Assembly: GCA_028714475.1 (NCBI GenBank)
Contig: JAQTNC010000009.1
Span: forward strand, 1-48,581
Origin: Patescibacteria group bacterium
GTDB lineage: Bacteria > Patescibacteriota > Patescibacteriia > SG8-24
DNA length: 48,581 nt
Reading direction: 5' to 3'
Shown here: piece after piece, positions 13,331 through 23,383 of the stretch
Layout: each line of letters opens with the position of its first letter
Numbering within the stretch: the stretch's first letter is position 1
Translations under genes and position numbers: made by a program
Notes under the pieces: model-generated
What the model saw: the letters and a program-made list of their open reading frames with translations, nothing else
What the model was told of the DNA's origin: nothing
The model's database searches: none

Positions 13331-16300
13331 TCAAGGCGTTGTCGTCTCCTGAGGGGCGGGGGTCTCTTCCGGGGCCGGCGCTTCGGGGGCGGGCGGCAGT
13401 TCCGACGGCGGGGGCGTTGAGCCGAGGTCGGCCGGAGCATCGCCTGGTGGCGGAACGATTTCTGTCGGCGTCTCGGCCGCTGGCGCCGCCTCAACCTCCG
13501 GCGGCGTCGTCTCGTCAACCACCTGAATCACCCAGTAGTCGAAGACCGTATCCTCCGGCACCGGCTGTTCCGTCTTGACGATGAACATCCCGTCGTCGAT
13601 GAGCTCGATCCACCACTCGCTCTTGGGGCTCCGACGGAAGGTGACGAAGACCTTGGAGTTCTTTTTCACCGAGGTATTTTGTACCGTCACGTCGGAATTG
13701 CCGGCCGGGATGAACGCCGACCCGATGGTTTTGCTCGTGTCGGTAACCTTGACGCCCGCCTGCTCGGTCACCATCTCCTTGACGGTCAGCTTGCCGTTGC
13801 CGTCAATGGACCAGAGGCCGTCGATACCTTCAAGCGCGCCGATGCCGATGATGGGCTGACCGTTCATGTTGGGCAGGCTGGTCGCGCCGGCGAGCGAACC
13901 GGTCGAGGCGCTGTTCGCGGCCTGTTCTACGGCCCGGCCGTCATACCAGCCGATCTTCAGGAAGACGGTTATCGTGCCGACGCCGATTGCATCCGCTTCG
14001 CCGTGGCCGGTGGCGGGATCGAAGGGCTCGAGCGCGATGCCGACGACATAGGAGTTCGGGTCGGCCTTCTTGCCGACGCCAGGAACGTTGGCGATGGCGA
14101 CGGCGTCGCCGATGGCGATGGGCCCGTTCTCGAGATTTACCTTCACGGTAACGCGGCCGGCAACCGTCACGGGATAGGTGTCGATCTCGTCGGGTCCGGC
14201 AAGATAACCAGGACGTTCGGCAACGACGCCAGCGACCAAGTATCCGTTCGTAACCTTCGTGCTGTCCGAACGCTTGACGTTGCCCGGGTTGGCCACATCA
14301 ACCATCACGATGTCGCCTGCGGTCAGGTAGTCGCCGGACGGCATGGCTTCCGCGAACCCGGTCGAAGGTGCGCTGAAGCCGGAAGCGCTCGTCGTGAGGC
14401 GCTCGGAGACGGCATCGTAGCCGAGCGAGGCGCCCGCCGAACCGCCTAATTTCAGATGACCCTTGATGGCCGCGTCGCCGTTGCTGCCGAAGAAGGCGAT
14501 TTCCTGGCCCTCGTCGTTGGTTATCGACAAGCGTTGGTCCGTCGCGTCAGTCACAATGTTGGAAAGCGAGATGCGGCGCGTGGTTAGCTGATTGGTGACG
14601 GAATCCCAAGAGGCTCCAGCGAATGCCAAGGTCTTGGAGTTGGCAGTCTGGGCATCCACCGTCGGCGTTCCATTCGTCTTAATTTCGTAGGCCGAACTGC
14701 CGTTGCCATCAAGCTGGAGTGCGCGGTCGTGCACATCCTTGATGGCGCCGAAGAGAATGGCCGTCAGATTGCCGTACTCGATGCCTTGGATGGAGCCGTC
14801 GACATTGTGAGTCACGACCTGCGGGTACAGCTCGGCCACATCTTCGGCGATGAAGCCGATGGTCGGGCCGGCGGAGCCGGGCGCTTTCCAGGTGTAGCTG
14901 ACCGGCTGGAGCCGATAAAATTTGCTTTCATCGAAGGGCAACGCCGCGATATTGTCCTTGTATCGCCGCGAGGATGAACAGGTCTGGATCGTGCCGACGT
15001 CATTGCCGGATCCGCTCGTGCACAGCGACACGCCCGCACCGACGGAGGGGACGTAAATTGCGGTGTTGCCGGCGGCGACGTACAGGCCGTAGTTGGTGTC
15101 AGCGCCGCTCGCGTCAGCATAGATGCCGTAGTTGGTCGTGGCATTGACGTCGCCGTCGTAAACACCGGTCGACTGCACCCGCAGGCCGTACTTGTTGGCT
15201 GCGGTCGTGGAATTGGTCGTGGCGTTCGAGATGTCCAGACCGTAGTTGTCGGCGAAGGCATCGTTCGTCAGCTCGACGTAGCCGCCGTACCGGTTGCCGG
15301 GGTTCGACGAGGTGTTGGGCGAGGTGTTGGTGACGTAGAGGCCGTAGTCCTTGCCGCTGTACCAGTTGCCGGTCGCCGACACGTACGCGCCGTACTTCGT
15401 CGGGGAATCGACGGTGCCGGTGAACGTGGCGGTGTTGTCGAGCTTGGCGCCATACAGGTTGGCGTTGTTGCCGGTCGACCAGGCGCCGCTCAAAAGCCCG
15501 CTCACGCCGTACTGGTTCGAGGCCGGGCTCCCGGTCGCCACGTTGATCTGGCCGTAGATGGCGTAGTTCGAGCTGCCGCCGGCCGCCGAGCCGTAGAGGC
15601 CCATGGCCATCGCGCCACTGCCGGTGGTGTTGTCGGACGCGGTGAAGTAGCCGCCGTAGACCGTGGTCGTCGAGCCGACGCTGTTGGTGCCGGTGTCCGA
15701 CGCGGCGACATTCAGGCCGTAAATGGTGTCGCTGCCGGCACCGACACCCATGTTCCCGGAATGGGTGACGCTGATCTTCTGGCCGTAACGCGTCAGGGCG
15801 GACGTGCCGCTGTCGGTCATGTCGAGGTTGACGCCGACCGCGTTTCCGGCCATCGCGCCGCTGTAGGTCGCGTTAATCAGGCTGCCGGTGGTGATGGCGG
15901 AAGTGGAAGAGATGCTCAAGGCCGAGCCGGTGGTGAGAGAGTTGGCGGTCAGGGCGTAGCCGGCGGAGCCGGCCGCGCCAGTCACCTGGGCGACAGCACC
16001 CGTCGAGCCATTCACCGTGAAGTTTTCGTTACCGGCGCCGTCGCCAACCGCGAGGGAAGCGGACGGGCCCGTGTCGCCAATGCCGACGTAGCCGCGGTCG
16101 CTGATCACGAACTTCGTGGCGCCCGAGGCGTCGTCGGCGCGGAAGAGGCTGCTCTTGAGGTTGATGGTCTGCGAGGTGCCGTTGCCGAGCGGCGCGTCGA
16201 CGGTGAGGTTGTTGTCGTCGGCGATGGCCGTGACCGTGGCGTAGGTCGAGGCCGCGGAGGAGAGCGAGATGCGGTCGCCGATGCCGACGTTGTGGGTGAA

Positions 16301-19300
16301 CCACGCGCCGTTGCCGTTGTTGGCGGTGATGGTGGTCGTGTTGTTGGCGACCGTCGTGTCCGCGAAGGACTGGAGGGAGTCGGTGAGGGGCGAGACGTCC
16401 GCGAGGCCCTTGACGGTCAGGCGGGAGAGCCTCGACGCGCCGGTGCCGACGCCGACGTTGCCGAGGTTGGTGACGCGCAGGCGCTCGGTGGCCGTGGTGA
16501 AGGGGTCGCCGCTGTACCTCGTGCCGAAGACGAGGTCGCCGCTGTTGCTGCTCCGGTGGAAGGTCTCCTGGTAGCCGATGTAGGCCTGCGAAGTGGTCGC
16601 GGACGAGAGGTAGCTATGGCTCCCGAAGCCGATGAGGGTGTACATGTTGATGACGCTCTCGGCGCCGCCGAGGTGGATGTACTCGTCGGTCAGCTGGATG
16701 GTCGTCGATGCCGACGCGCGCGCTATCTGCAGCCTGGCGACCGGGGTCTTGGGGGTCTGGGCCGTGTAGTACCCGGTGCCGATGCCGACGTTGCCGGCGG
16801 TGCTGTCGGTGACGATGGCGAAGTTGTTGCCGTTCATGGTGCCCGGTCCGGTGATCTTGAGGCCAATGAGCGTGCCCGAGTTGACGTTGCCTTCCGTGAC
16901 GTTCAGGCCGACGGCGGTCAGCGTGCCGGCCGTCTGGGTGAGCGCCGGCGTGTTGACATTCAGGCCGGTCCAGTTGAGGGTGCCGCTCGTGGTCGCGACG
17001 TTCCCGGCCGCCGACAGGTTGAATGCGTTCATGTAGAAGGTGTTGCCCGCGCCCTGCGAGTACGCGCCGGTCGCCGTCTGGAAGCCGTTCCAGGTGCAGT
17101 ACGGGTTGCCCGTGCAGCCGGTGAGCGTCGGGGCGGCCACGCTCACGCCGGTGACGGTCTTGTTGGCGAGGCCGGTCGTGTTCATGGACGAACTAACGAG
17201 GAGGCCGTTGGTGGTCGCGGCGCCGCCGGTGGCGGTCGAGTTGTCGACGAGGCCGATTGAGACGAGACTGCCGGTCTCCGCGAGGCCCGTATGAACGTAG
17301 GTGGCGCTGTCGATGGCGAGGAGGCTCCCCGTAGTCATGGCCGAGCCGCCGCCCAAGGTGAGGCCGGTCTGGCTCGTGAGCGTGCCCCAGTTCCAGGTCT
17401 GAGCGAAGTTGGCGTTGGCGATGGTGTTCGTCGCGGTCGCGGCCAGGAGCTGATCGAGGCGGGTGGAGGACGCGGGCGCGGCCCAAGAAAGGGTGCCGTT
17501 GCCGGCCGCGTCAGTAAGCACCGTGCCAGCCGCACCGAAGGCTGCCGGGAACGTGTACACAAGGCTCGTAGCCTGCGCCTGCGCCTTGAACGCAGTGTAG
17601 TCGGAGCCGGAGCCGGAGGGCTCGAGGAAACGCAGTTCGGTTGCGGCCGCGTTGCCGCCGAGGGCAACTGTCGCGTTCCTGACAGTCGCGGTGCCGCTCG
17701 TCGCGCCTATCACGAGCGAAGTAGCCGCGCCAGCTAAGTTGACCGTGGTAGCGTTGGCGTTCACCAGGTTGAATGTCCCGGCCGTGGTAGCGATGGTCCC
17801 GCCGTTCGCGTTGATGGTGCCGCTGTTCGTGATGTCGGTTACACCGACAAGGTTGTTGGCTTGGAGATCAAGGCTGGTCGTGGAAAGGATCGCCTCAAGC
17901 GTCTCCGAGCCAGCATCGCCAATGTAGATGCGGAAGTCGCTCGCGGCCGCGCCGGTGACCGGCTGTTTGAAGATGACGTTTCGATCAACGCTCTGGGCGC
18001 CGTCCCAATACGCACCGCGCATGATGAACTGTGGCGAATCCTTGAGCGTTGAGCCAGCGGTCGCTGCGGCCGAGGCAATGTGTGTCTCGCCGGAGTTGAA
18101 GACCGCGAAGCGATTCCGTGAGTAGTCGTTCTCGACGAGGCGAATCTGCTCCCAGCCGTCGGGCGCGGTGGTGAACTTCTGGATGGTCAGCGCGCGGGCC
18201 GGCGCCTGCTGGGCGAGGTACATGCCGTAGTTCGGGATGGTGACCTGCTCCCAAAGCGCCGTGAAAAGGGTGCTGTTGCCGAGGCCGGCCGCCTGCACCG
18301 TGGAAATGATGCCCTTAGTGCCATCCGTGAACGTCGCCGCTTCCATGGCCACGGAGGAGGTACCGTAGAGAGCGGCATAGATCGCGTCGCCGTGGCCCTG
18401 ATGGATGACCTTGAACACGCCGTTCTCGGTGTCTTCCTGGTTGCTGGTAATCTCGCCGTAGATGCCGCCAAGCATGTTCGCGGCACCGGTCGGGTCGACA
18501 CGCATGTACATGGCAGCGCTTTCATTGGAGCCCCCGACGGCTATCGGATAGATGCGCGAGTTGTAGCGCACCGTGAGCGGACTCGGTTCCAGGTTGCTGA
18601 TGGTGTAGTTGCCGACCTCGAGGAGATCCACGCCGCTGTCTTTGATGTGCAGACGACCGGAAGGCGTCGTTGCGCCGATGCCGAGCCTGTTGTTCGTGTC
18701 GTCCCAGAAAAAGTTGGCGTTGTCCTCACTGTAGGTGCCGGAAGCGCCAGCGAAGACGACCGAGCCCTGGGTGAAGGCGGTCGCGGTGCCCGTGCCGCCG
18801 CTGCCGACAGGCAGGGTGCCGGTGAACGTAACGTTGCCGGCGGAGGAGAGCGCAATGTTGCCCGAAGCGGAGACGGCGAAGGTGCCGCCCGCGTCGGGGA
18901 GGGTCCAAGTGTGGGGAGCGGTCAGGTCGGCGTTGGTGATGGTGCCGGTGAAGCGACCCACGCCGCCAGCCGTGACCGAGACGGAGATGAGGTCGTCGGT
19001 CACGGTCGAAGTGTCAACCGTGAGGCCGCGCACAATGGCGCCGCCGGTCAGCGTCACGGCGGTCGCGGTCGTGGATCCACGGCCGGTGACGAGGGCGAGG
19101 GTGTCGGATTCGGTGATGGTGCCGGTGAACGTGCCCGAGCAGGTGAGGTTACCCGTCGCGCCGTCCACGGTACAACCGTTGCCGCCGGAACCGCCAGCGA
19201 GGTTCAGCGTCGAGACGGAAGTGCCGACGTTGAATATCGCCGCCGAACTGTCGAGGTCGCCGCCATTCACGTTGAGGTCACCCAAGGTCGAAATATTCCC

Positions 19301-21355
19301 GGTTGCCCCCGCCACGGTGAACGTTTCCGTCCCCGCGCCGTCGCCGACGGTGAGAGTTGCCGAGGGCGTCGAATCGCCGATGCCGACGTTGCCGGAAACG
19401 ATGAGGCCGTTCAGCGGCGGCGTCGTGGTCGAGACATTGTAGCCGACGGATGCTCCGCCATTATTGAACCCGACCGCAAAGTTGCCGTTAATCGCCAGGT
19501 AGTGGTTGGTGGGATCAACGATGTCCCAGGCGATGTTGGTATTGTCGCCGCCGCTTGTCCGGATGCTGTGCGCGTAGGTCTTGCCGGTGGCCGCTCCGGC
19601 CCAGCCAAAAACGAGTTTCGAGGCGCCGGCCACGGATGGAGCGCCAATATCGAGCACGACCGAGGGGCTCCCGGTTGACGCTAGGCCGTATGACGTCTCC
19701 GTAACGGCTTGGCCACCCGTGTCCGTATAGACGCCGGGCGTCGCCTGCTGCTCGAGCTGTGCGCCCCAGAGAATAACGCCGGTATTAGTGCCGGTCTCAA
19801 TGCGGAAAGTAGACGTTCCGGTCGAGCCGGCGGTAAAGGCCTGCGTTACCGAGAAGCGCTGCCAGGAGGTCGTGACGATAGCCGCCGTCGCCGTACCGGT
19901 CTCGTTGCCGGAACTCACGCGCAAGTTGACCGTCGCCGTACCGGCAGTCCGTTTCATCCAGACGCTACCCGTCCAAGTCGTTGATGCCGTGACTGGCGCG
20001 CCGGATGCCGATTGCGTGACGCCATTGGCCGCTCCGGCGCCTCCCGTGGTGACCGTATCCGCGGACACAACCCCGTTCGGCGCAGCTTGGCCGTTGGCAG
20101 TTATCGCAATCGTGCTCTCCTTGGTCCAGTTGACGTTGTCGAACACTTCGGAATAGGTAACGAAATTCTCGAACCGTCCGAAGCCGCCATATGCTGACGC
20201 CAGTTGACCACTGTTGAGAAGAACGTTGCCGCCATCTCCTACGGTCAGCTTCTGCGAAGGGGTCGCCGTACCAAGGCCGACTTTGCCGGTGCCGTCCATG
20301 GTGAATCCAATAAACCCATTCGTGAAGAGGCCCAACTTATTCGTCACGTCGTCGTACTGGATGCCGCCCAACGTCGTGCCGAAGGAGAGGTACGAGGTGG
20401 CCAACTGGTCGACATACAGCACATCCAAAAAGTTCACGTTGTCGTACAGCCAGAAATTCTGCGTTCCGTCGCCGTTGTAGTCGTTACCCATGGTCCAGAG
20501 CGACGCGTCCGCATTGTCTGTCCAGCGGACACCCACGTAGTCCGACGTCAGGTGGGTCGCCTTGAGCGTTAGGCCGACCGTGTCCGACACGGCGATGCGG
20601 GCGCCGGTCGCGCCGGACACATCGAGCGTGCCGGCGATGGCTGTGTCCCCTTCCGCATCCACGCTGAAACGGGCCGCGCCGTTGTTCCGAAGATTGATGA
20701 GCAAACCGTTCGCGGGTGGCGCCGCCGGGTTCGCCGTGATGACGCCGTTCGCAATCGTCGGCGTTCCCGTGAGTGTCAGCAGGCCAGAAGCGTCGGTCAC
20801 CGGCACGAAGGCCGCCGTGCCGCCGATCGCCGAAGTGTCGAGATCATCCAAGAGATCGGCGTTCATCGAGTAAGGAGCAGCCACGATGCGCTTGCGGGGC
20901 GCAAGCGTCTCGTACACCGTCGGCACTGCGGTCTCCACCCGGATTTCGAGCCACCTAGTCTCGTTGCCGGAGAAAAGACTCGTCGGCATGACGTTATCCC
21001 CGGCCTCGCCGAGGAGCGTCGAGAACGTGCCGGAGGACACCGTCACGCTCTTTGCCGTCTCCGCGCCACAAGCCCCACGTGCCGTCCATTTGCAGTTGCC
21101 GGCGACGGCGGCGTCGTAGATGACGAACTTGACGTTATGGGCACCGTCGACCACGGCCACTCCGCTCGTATCCGTGAGGCGCGCCTGATAATTGAGGACC
21201 GTATTCGTGGACGGACCGGAAGCCGAGGCCATGGCGAAGGACAGGGCAATGACCCCGCCCGCCGCCAAAAGTGTAAAAAAAGCAGCACCAAACCCATTCG
21301 GATCAGTGCCGGTGGCGATTATCTGTCCCCAAATTGCCCCGATTTTTCGGCGCAT
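13331..21355 (-). CDS. Giant surface protein with an S74 intramolecular chaperone domain
   Basis: The product has 2674 residues. An N-terminal membrane helix or signal (about 24-47) is followed by the 'NYQARLTD...AAPYSMNADLLD' domain typical of bacterial surface fibres. A phage-spike-like carbohydrate-binding module lies near 400-545 ('TYSEVFDNVNWTKE...LWGAQLEQ'). Many fibre repeats of the type VGIGD..PSA.L.VGDGAG follow. A peptidase S74 domain begins near 2127 (SSSRRYKDNI...GFIAEDV), which in phage tail spikes helps trimerise the fibre and then cuts itself off before the Ser. About 500 residues follow that domain, ending in a Pro/Glu-rich tail. The gene has no Shine-Dalgarno sequence and an A-rich leader. 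A host-attachment role is inferred. Confidence 0.9.
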   Translation of the reverse strand: MRRKIGAIWGQIIATGTDPNGFGAAFFTLLAAGGVIALSFAMASASGPSTNTVLNYQARLTDTSGVAVVDGAHNVKFVIYDAAVAGNCKWTARGACGAETAKSVTVSSGTFSTLLGEAGDNVMPTSLFSGNETRWLEIRVETAVPTVYETLAPRKRIVAAPYSMNADLLDDLDTSAIGGTAAFVPVTDASGLLTLTGTPTIANGVITANPAAPPANGLLINLRNNGAARFSVDAEGDTAIAGTLDVSGATGARIAVSDTVGLTLKATHLTSDYVGVRWTDNADASLWTMGNDYNGDGTQNFWLYDNVNFLDVLYVDQLATSYLSFGTTLGGIQYDDVTNKLGLFTNGFIGFTMDGTGKVGLGTATPSQKLTVGDGGNVLLNSGQLASAYGGFGRFENFVTYSEVFDNVNWTKESTIAITANGQAAPNGVVSADTVTTGGAGAANGVTQSASGAPVTASTTWTGSVWMKRTAGTATVNLRVSSGNETGTATAAIVTTSWQRFSVTQAFTAGSTGTSTFRIETGTNTGVILWGAQLEQQATPGVYTDTGGQAVTETSYGLASTGSPSVVLDIGAPSVAGASKLVFGWAGAATGKTYAHSIRTSGGDNTNIAWDIVDPTNHYLAINGNFAVGFNNGGASVGYNVSTTTPPLNGLIVSGNVGIGDSTPSATLTVGDGAGTETFTVAGATGNISTLGDLNVNGGDLDSSAAIFNVGTSVSTLNLAGGSGGNGCTVDGATGNLTCSGTFTGTITESDTLALVTGRGSTTATAVTLTGGAIVRGLTVDTSTVTDDLISVSVTAGGVGRFTGTITNADLTAPHTWTLPDAGGTFAVSASGNIALSSAGNVTFTGTLPVGSGGTGTATAFTQGSVVFAGASGTYSEDNANFFWDDTNNRLGIGATTPSGRLHIKDSGVDLLEVGNYTISNLEPSPLTVRYNSRIYPIAVGGSNESAAMYMRVDPTGAANMLGGIYGEITSNQEDTENGVFKVIHQGHGDAIYAALYGTSSVAMEAATFTDGTKGIISTVQAAGLGNSTLFTALWEQVTIPNYGMYLAQQAPARALTIQKFTTAPDGWEQIRLVENDYSRNRFAVFNSGETHIASAAATAGSTLKDSPQFIMRGAYWDGAQSVDRNVIFKQPVTGAAASDFRIYIGDAGSETLEAILSTTSLDLQANNLVGVTDITNSGTINANGGTIATTAGTFNLVNANATTVNLAGAATSLVIGATSGTATVRNATVALGGNAAATELRFLEPSGSGSDYTAFKAQAQATSLVYTFPAAFGAAGTVLTDAAGNGTLSWAAPASSTRLDQLLAATATNTIANANFAQTWNWGTLTSQTGLTLGGGSAMTTGSLLAIDSATYVHTGLAETGSLVSIGLVDNSTATGGAATTNGLLVSSSMNTTGLANKTVTGVSVAAPTLTGCTGNPYCTWNGFQTATGAYSQGAGNTFYMNAFNLSAAGNVATTSGTLNWTGLNVNTPALTQTAGTLTAVGLNVTEGNVNSGTLIGLKITGPGTMNGNNFAIVTDSTAGNVGIGTGYYTAQTPKTPVARLQIARASASTTIQLTDEYIHLGGAESVINMYTLIGFGSHSYLSSATTSQAYIGYQETFHRSSNSGDLVFGTRYSGDPFTTATERLRVTNLGNVGVGTGASRLSRLTVKGLADVSPLTDSLQSFADTTVANNTTTITANNGNGAWFTHNVGIGDRISLSSAASTYATVTAIADDNNLTVDAPLGNGTSQTINLKSSLFRADDASGATKFVISDRGYVGIGDTGPSASLAVGDGAGNENFTVNGSTGAVAQVTGAAGSAGYALTANSLTTGSALSISSTSAITTGSLINATYSGAMAGNAVGVNLDMTDSGTSALTRYGQKISVTHSGNMGVGAGSDTIYGLNVAASDTGTNSVGSTTTVYGGYFTASDNTTGSGAMAMGLYGSAAGGSSNYAIYGQINVATGSPASNQYGVSGLLSGAWSTGNNANLYGAKLDNTATFTGTVDSPTKYGAYVSATGNWYSGKDYGLYVTNTSPNTSSNPGNRYGGYVELTNDAFADNYGLDISNATTNSTTAANKYGLRVQSTGVYDGDVNATTNYGIYADASGADTNYGLYVAAGNTAIYVPSVGAGVSLCTSGSGNDVGTIQTCSSSRRYKDNIAALPFDESKFYRLQPVSYTWKAPGSAGPTIGFIAEDVAELYPQVVTHNVDGSIQGIEYGNLTAILFGAIKDVHDRALQLDGNGSSAYEIKTNGTPTVDAQTANSKTLAFAGASWDSVTNQLTTRRISLSNIVTDATDQRLSITNDEGQEIAFFGSNGDAAIKGHLKLGGSAGASLGYDAVSERLTTSASGFSAPSTGFAEAMPSGDYLTAGDIVMVDVANPGNVKRSDSTKVTNGYLVAGVVAERPGYLAGPDEIDTYPVTVAGRVTVKVNLENGPIAIGDAVAIANVPGVGKKADPNSYVVGIALEPFDPATGHGEADAIGVGTITVFLKIGWYDGRAVEQAANSASTGSLAGATSLPNMNGQPIIGIGALEGIDGLWSIDGNGKLTVKEMVTEQAGVKVTDTSKTIGSAFIPAGNSDVTVQNTSVKKNSKVFVTFRRSPKSEWWIELIDDGMFIVKTEQPVPEDTVFDYWVIQVVDETTPPEVEAAPAAETPTEIVPPPGDAPADLGSTPPPSELPPAPEAPAPEETPAPQETTTP

Positions 21356-21388
21356 GAAGGTTTAGTTTTTCTTTTTGTTTACACAATA

Positions 21389-21417
21389 ATGATACCTTTT
21401 TTTGCCGCTGGTCGCAA
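21389..21417 (-). promoter_or_regulatory. Promoter of the giant S74 gene
   Basis: TTGCGA, a 17-base spacer and TATCAT are on the minus strand. The leader of about 30 nt is almost pure purine (ACAAAAAGAAAAAC) with no Shine-Dalgarno sequence. Confidence 0.6.
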
Positions 21418-21488
21418 GCCCCAATATAGATGTGTAAGCGGCCAATTTATACCCTCTGCCCGCGTGACATCAATTTTTTATCTAAAAT

Positions 21489-21523
21489 AAGCGGTTTGTC
21501 GATGAATATCTCAACAAACCGCC
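21489..21523 (-). terminator. Terminator of gdhA
   Basis: GCGGTTTGT pairs with ACAAACCGC about 30 bases after the gdhA stop, followed on the minus strand by TTATTTTAG. Confidence 0.7.
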
Positions 21524-21550
21524 AGTTGGACCAAATTACCTAGCTTGAAC

Positions 21551-22786
21551 CTACCGCCACCCGCGTGCCTGCTGGGCTTCGGCGATGCGCCGGACGGCGA
21601 GGGCAAAAGCCGCCGTTCGGAGCGTCAATGACTTGTCCGTAGCCAAACCAGCCACATCATAAAATGCCTCAACCATGAGCTTTTTCAGCTTATCATTCAC
21701 CTCCGCTTCGGTCATATAGTAACCCGTCCGATTCTGCACCCATTCGAAATACGACACGGCCACGCCACCAGAGTTAGCGAGCACGTCCGGAATGACGGTA
21801 ATGCCTTTTTTGGCTAATTTAAAATCCGCTTCCGGTGTCGTCGGGCCGTTGGCAAGCTCCAAAACGACTCTAGCCTTAACCCGCCCGGCGTTCTTATCGG
21901 TCAGGACATTCTCCGTCGCGGCCGGCACAATCACATCCACCGGCAGTTCAAGGAGCCGCTCGTTGGAGATTTCCTTGTCGGCCGGAAAGCCTTTCAGGTT
22001 GCCGTGTTCTTTCTTGTAAGCCAGCGCCTTGTCCAAATTGATGCCCGCCGTCGCGTACACCCCGCCTTTGGAATCGGAAATGGCGACGACCTTGTACCCG
22101 GCCTCGCGGGCCAACTTGGCGAACCAGAAACCGACGTTGCCAATGCCCTGCACGGCGATGGTCAAATCCTTGGCTTTCAGGTTGGCGCGACGACGCCACT
22201 CCTCGAGCGCAAACAACCCGCCTCGTCCGGTCGCCGCCGTGCGCCCGAGCGAACCGCCAATAGCGATCGGTTTTCCGGTAATGACCGCCGGCTGGAATTT
22301 CCCTGTCACGCGCGCATACTCGTCCACCATCCACGCCATGATTTCCGGCGTCGTGTTCATGTCCGGCGCCGGCACGTCCACGTCCGGCCCGATGACCGGC
22401 GCGATGGCGCGGATGAACGCGCGCGACAGGCGTTCCAACTCCCCTGACGAAAGTTTTTTCGGATCCACTGCCACGCCGCCCTTGCCGCCGCCGAACGGCA
22501 CGTTCACGACCGCACACTTGATGGCCATCCAGAAAGCGAGCGCCTTCACCTCGTCGAGGTCGGTCTTCGGATGGAAACGCAAGCCGCCCTTGAATGGTCC
22601 GCGCGCGTCGTTGTGCTGGACACGGTAGCCTTCGAAAACTTTCACCGCGCCGTCATCCATGACGACCGGTACCGACACCTGCAAAATCCGTTTCGGGTGT
22701 TTCAAAACCTCGACCACAACCGGATCGAGCCCCGCCGCTTCGGCGGCATTTTTTAGCTGAACAAGGGCATTTTTGAAGATAGTCAT
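21551..22786 (-). CDS. gdhA: Glutamate dehydrogenase family enzyme
   Basis: The 411-residue protein interconverts glutamate and 2-oxoglutarate plus ammonia with NAD(P). The dehydrogenase N-domain shows KGGLRFHP and the catalytic-lysine segment PFGGGKGGV; the Rossmann part shows GIGNVG near residue 220. Length and 'ANSGGVAVSYFEWVQN' match the 410-residue GDHs of Gram-positive bacteria and archaea. There is no Shine-Dalgarno sequence. TAGAAT about 25 bases upstream may be its -10. With few amino-acid genes around, it more likely serves nitrogen or redox balance, or catabolism of scavenged glutamate. Confidence 0.93.
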   Translation of the reverse strand: MTIFKNALVQLKNAAEAAGLDPVVVEVLKHPKRILQVSVPVVMDDGAVKVFEGYRVQHNDARGPFKGGLRFHPKTDLDEVKALAFWMAIKCAVVNVPFGGGKGGVAVDPKKLSSGELERLSRAFIRAIAPVIGPDVDVPAPDMNTTPEIMAWMVDEYARVTGKFQPAVITGKPIAIGGSLGRTAATGRGGLFALEEWRRRANLKAKDLTIAVQGIGNVGFWFAKLAREAGYKVVAISDSKGGVYATAGINLDKALAYKKEHGNLKGFPADKEISNERLLELPVDVIVPAATENVLTDKNAGRVKARVVLELANGPTTPEADFKLAKKGITVIPDVLANSGGVAVSYFEWVQNRTGYYMTEAEVNDKLKKLMVEAFYDVAGLATDKSLTLRTAAFALAVRRIAEAQQARGWR

Positions 22787-22999
22787 AATATGGCATCAAA
22801 AAAGATTCTAGCCCGAGCGAACCCCGGCGAAAGCCGGGGGAAGTCGAGGGCCAGTACCGACAAACCCGCCCATTTATTAGGCGGCTTTTTCCCATCGGCG
22901 TCAACAAACGCGGAGAGGCGAGTGTGATTCCCGAAAATTTTTTCGTCTCCCCTTCCTTGGGTCGAGACGGCGACGCTTTTCGTAATACAACATACAACG

Positions 23000-23075
23000 T
23001 GCGGAGCACTCCTTGCGGAATTGATGACTTCATCTCGCGAGGCCACCCTGTACCGTAATGGTACAGGGCTCCGCA
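23000..23075. repeat. Predicted three-way-junction structure
   Basis: TGCGGAG (23000) closes with CTCCGCA (to 23075). Inside are two hairpins. One has the CCTTGCG/CGCGAGG stem carrying GATG/CATC at its tip. The other is a perfect 9-bp CCCTGTACC/GGTACAGGG stem with a 5-base loop (23046-23068). The layout is RNA-like but no known class is recognised. Confidence 0.4.
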
Positions 23076-23125
23076 GGCCGAGCGCATACGATTATTAGTG
23101 GGTGGAGGCTTGGTTTCTAGATGAG

Positions 23126-23296
23126 GCCGGGCGGGGTCGCCCTTTAAGGCCACTCGACGCCCGCGTCGGCTCAGTCCCCGAGCTTGCCCTGAACCATTAC
23201 GGTTCAGGGCTTGTCGAGGGGCGACGCGGGACGGCGATGTGAGCGAAGGCCGCCGCTGGAGCGGCCGAGCGTGCCGTAAGGGCGACCCCGCACGGC
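23126..23296. repeat. 171-base foldback structure
   Basis: The 19-base outer arms GCCGGGCGGGGTCGCCCTT and AAGGGCGACCCCGCACGGC pair with one mismatch. Inside, CGCCCGCGTCG pairs with CGACGCGGGACG, CCCCGAG-GCCCTGAACC pairs with GGTTCAGGGC-TCGAGGGG, and GGCCGC/GCGGCC forms a side hairpin. It looks like a nested palindromic mobile element and ends in GTGTTTTTTGG on the plus strand. Confidence 0.55.
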
Positions 23297-23383
23297 CGGG
23301 CGTGTTTTTTGGAATGCCCTTCGACTCCCCCGGGTCGCGGCCCGGGGTCGCTCAGGGAATAATTTGATTTGAATAAACAAAAA

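Noticed and set aside
15761-17260. 499-codon plus-strand ORF
   Set aside because: It lies wholly opposite the giant S74 gene. The composition (Gly, Ala, Val, Arg, Asp in monotonous runs) is that expected from the antisense of a Thr/Gly-rich repeat gene, and no ribosome site is present.
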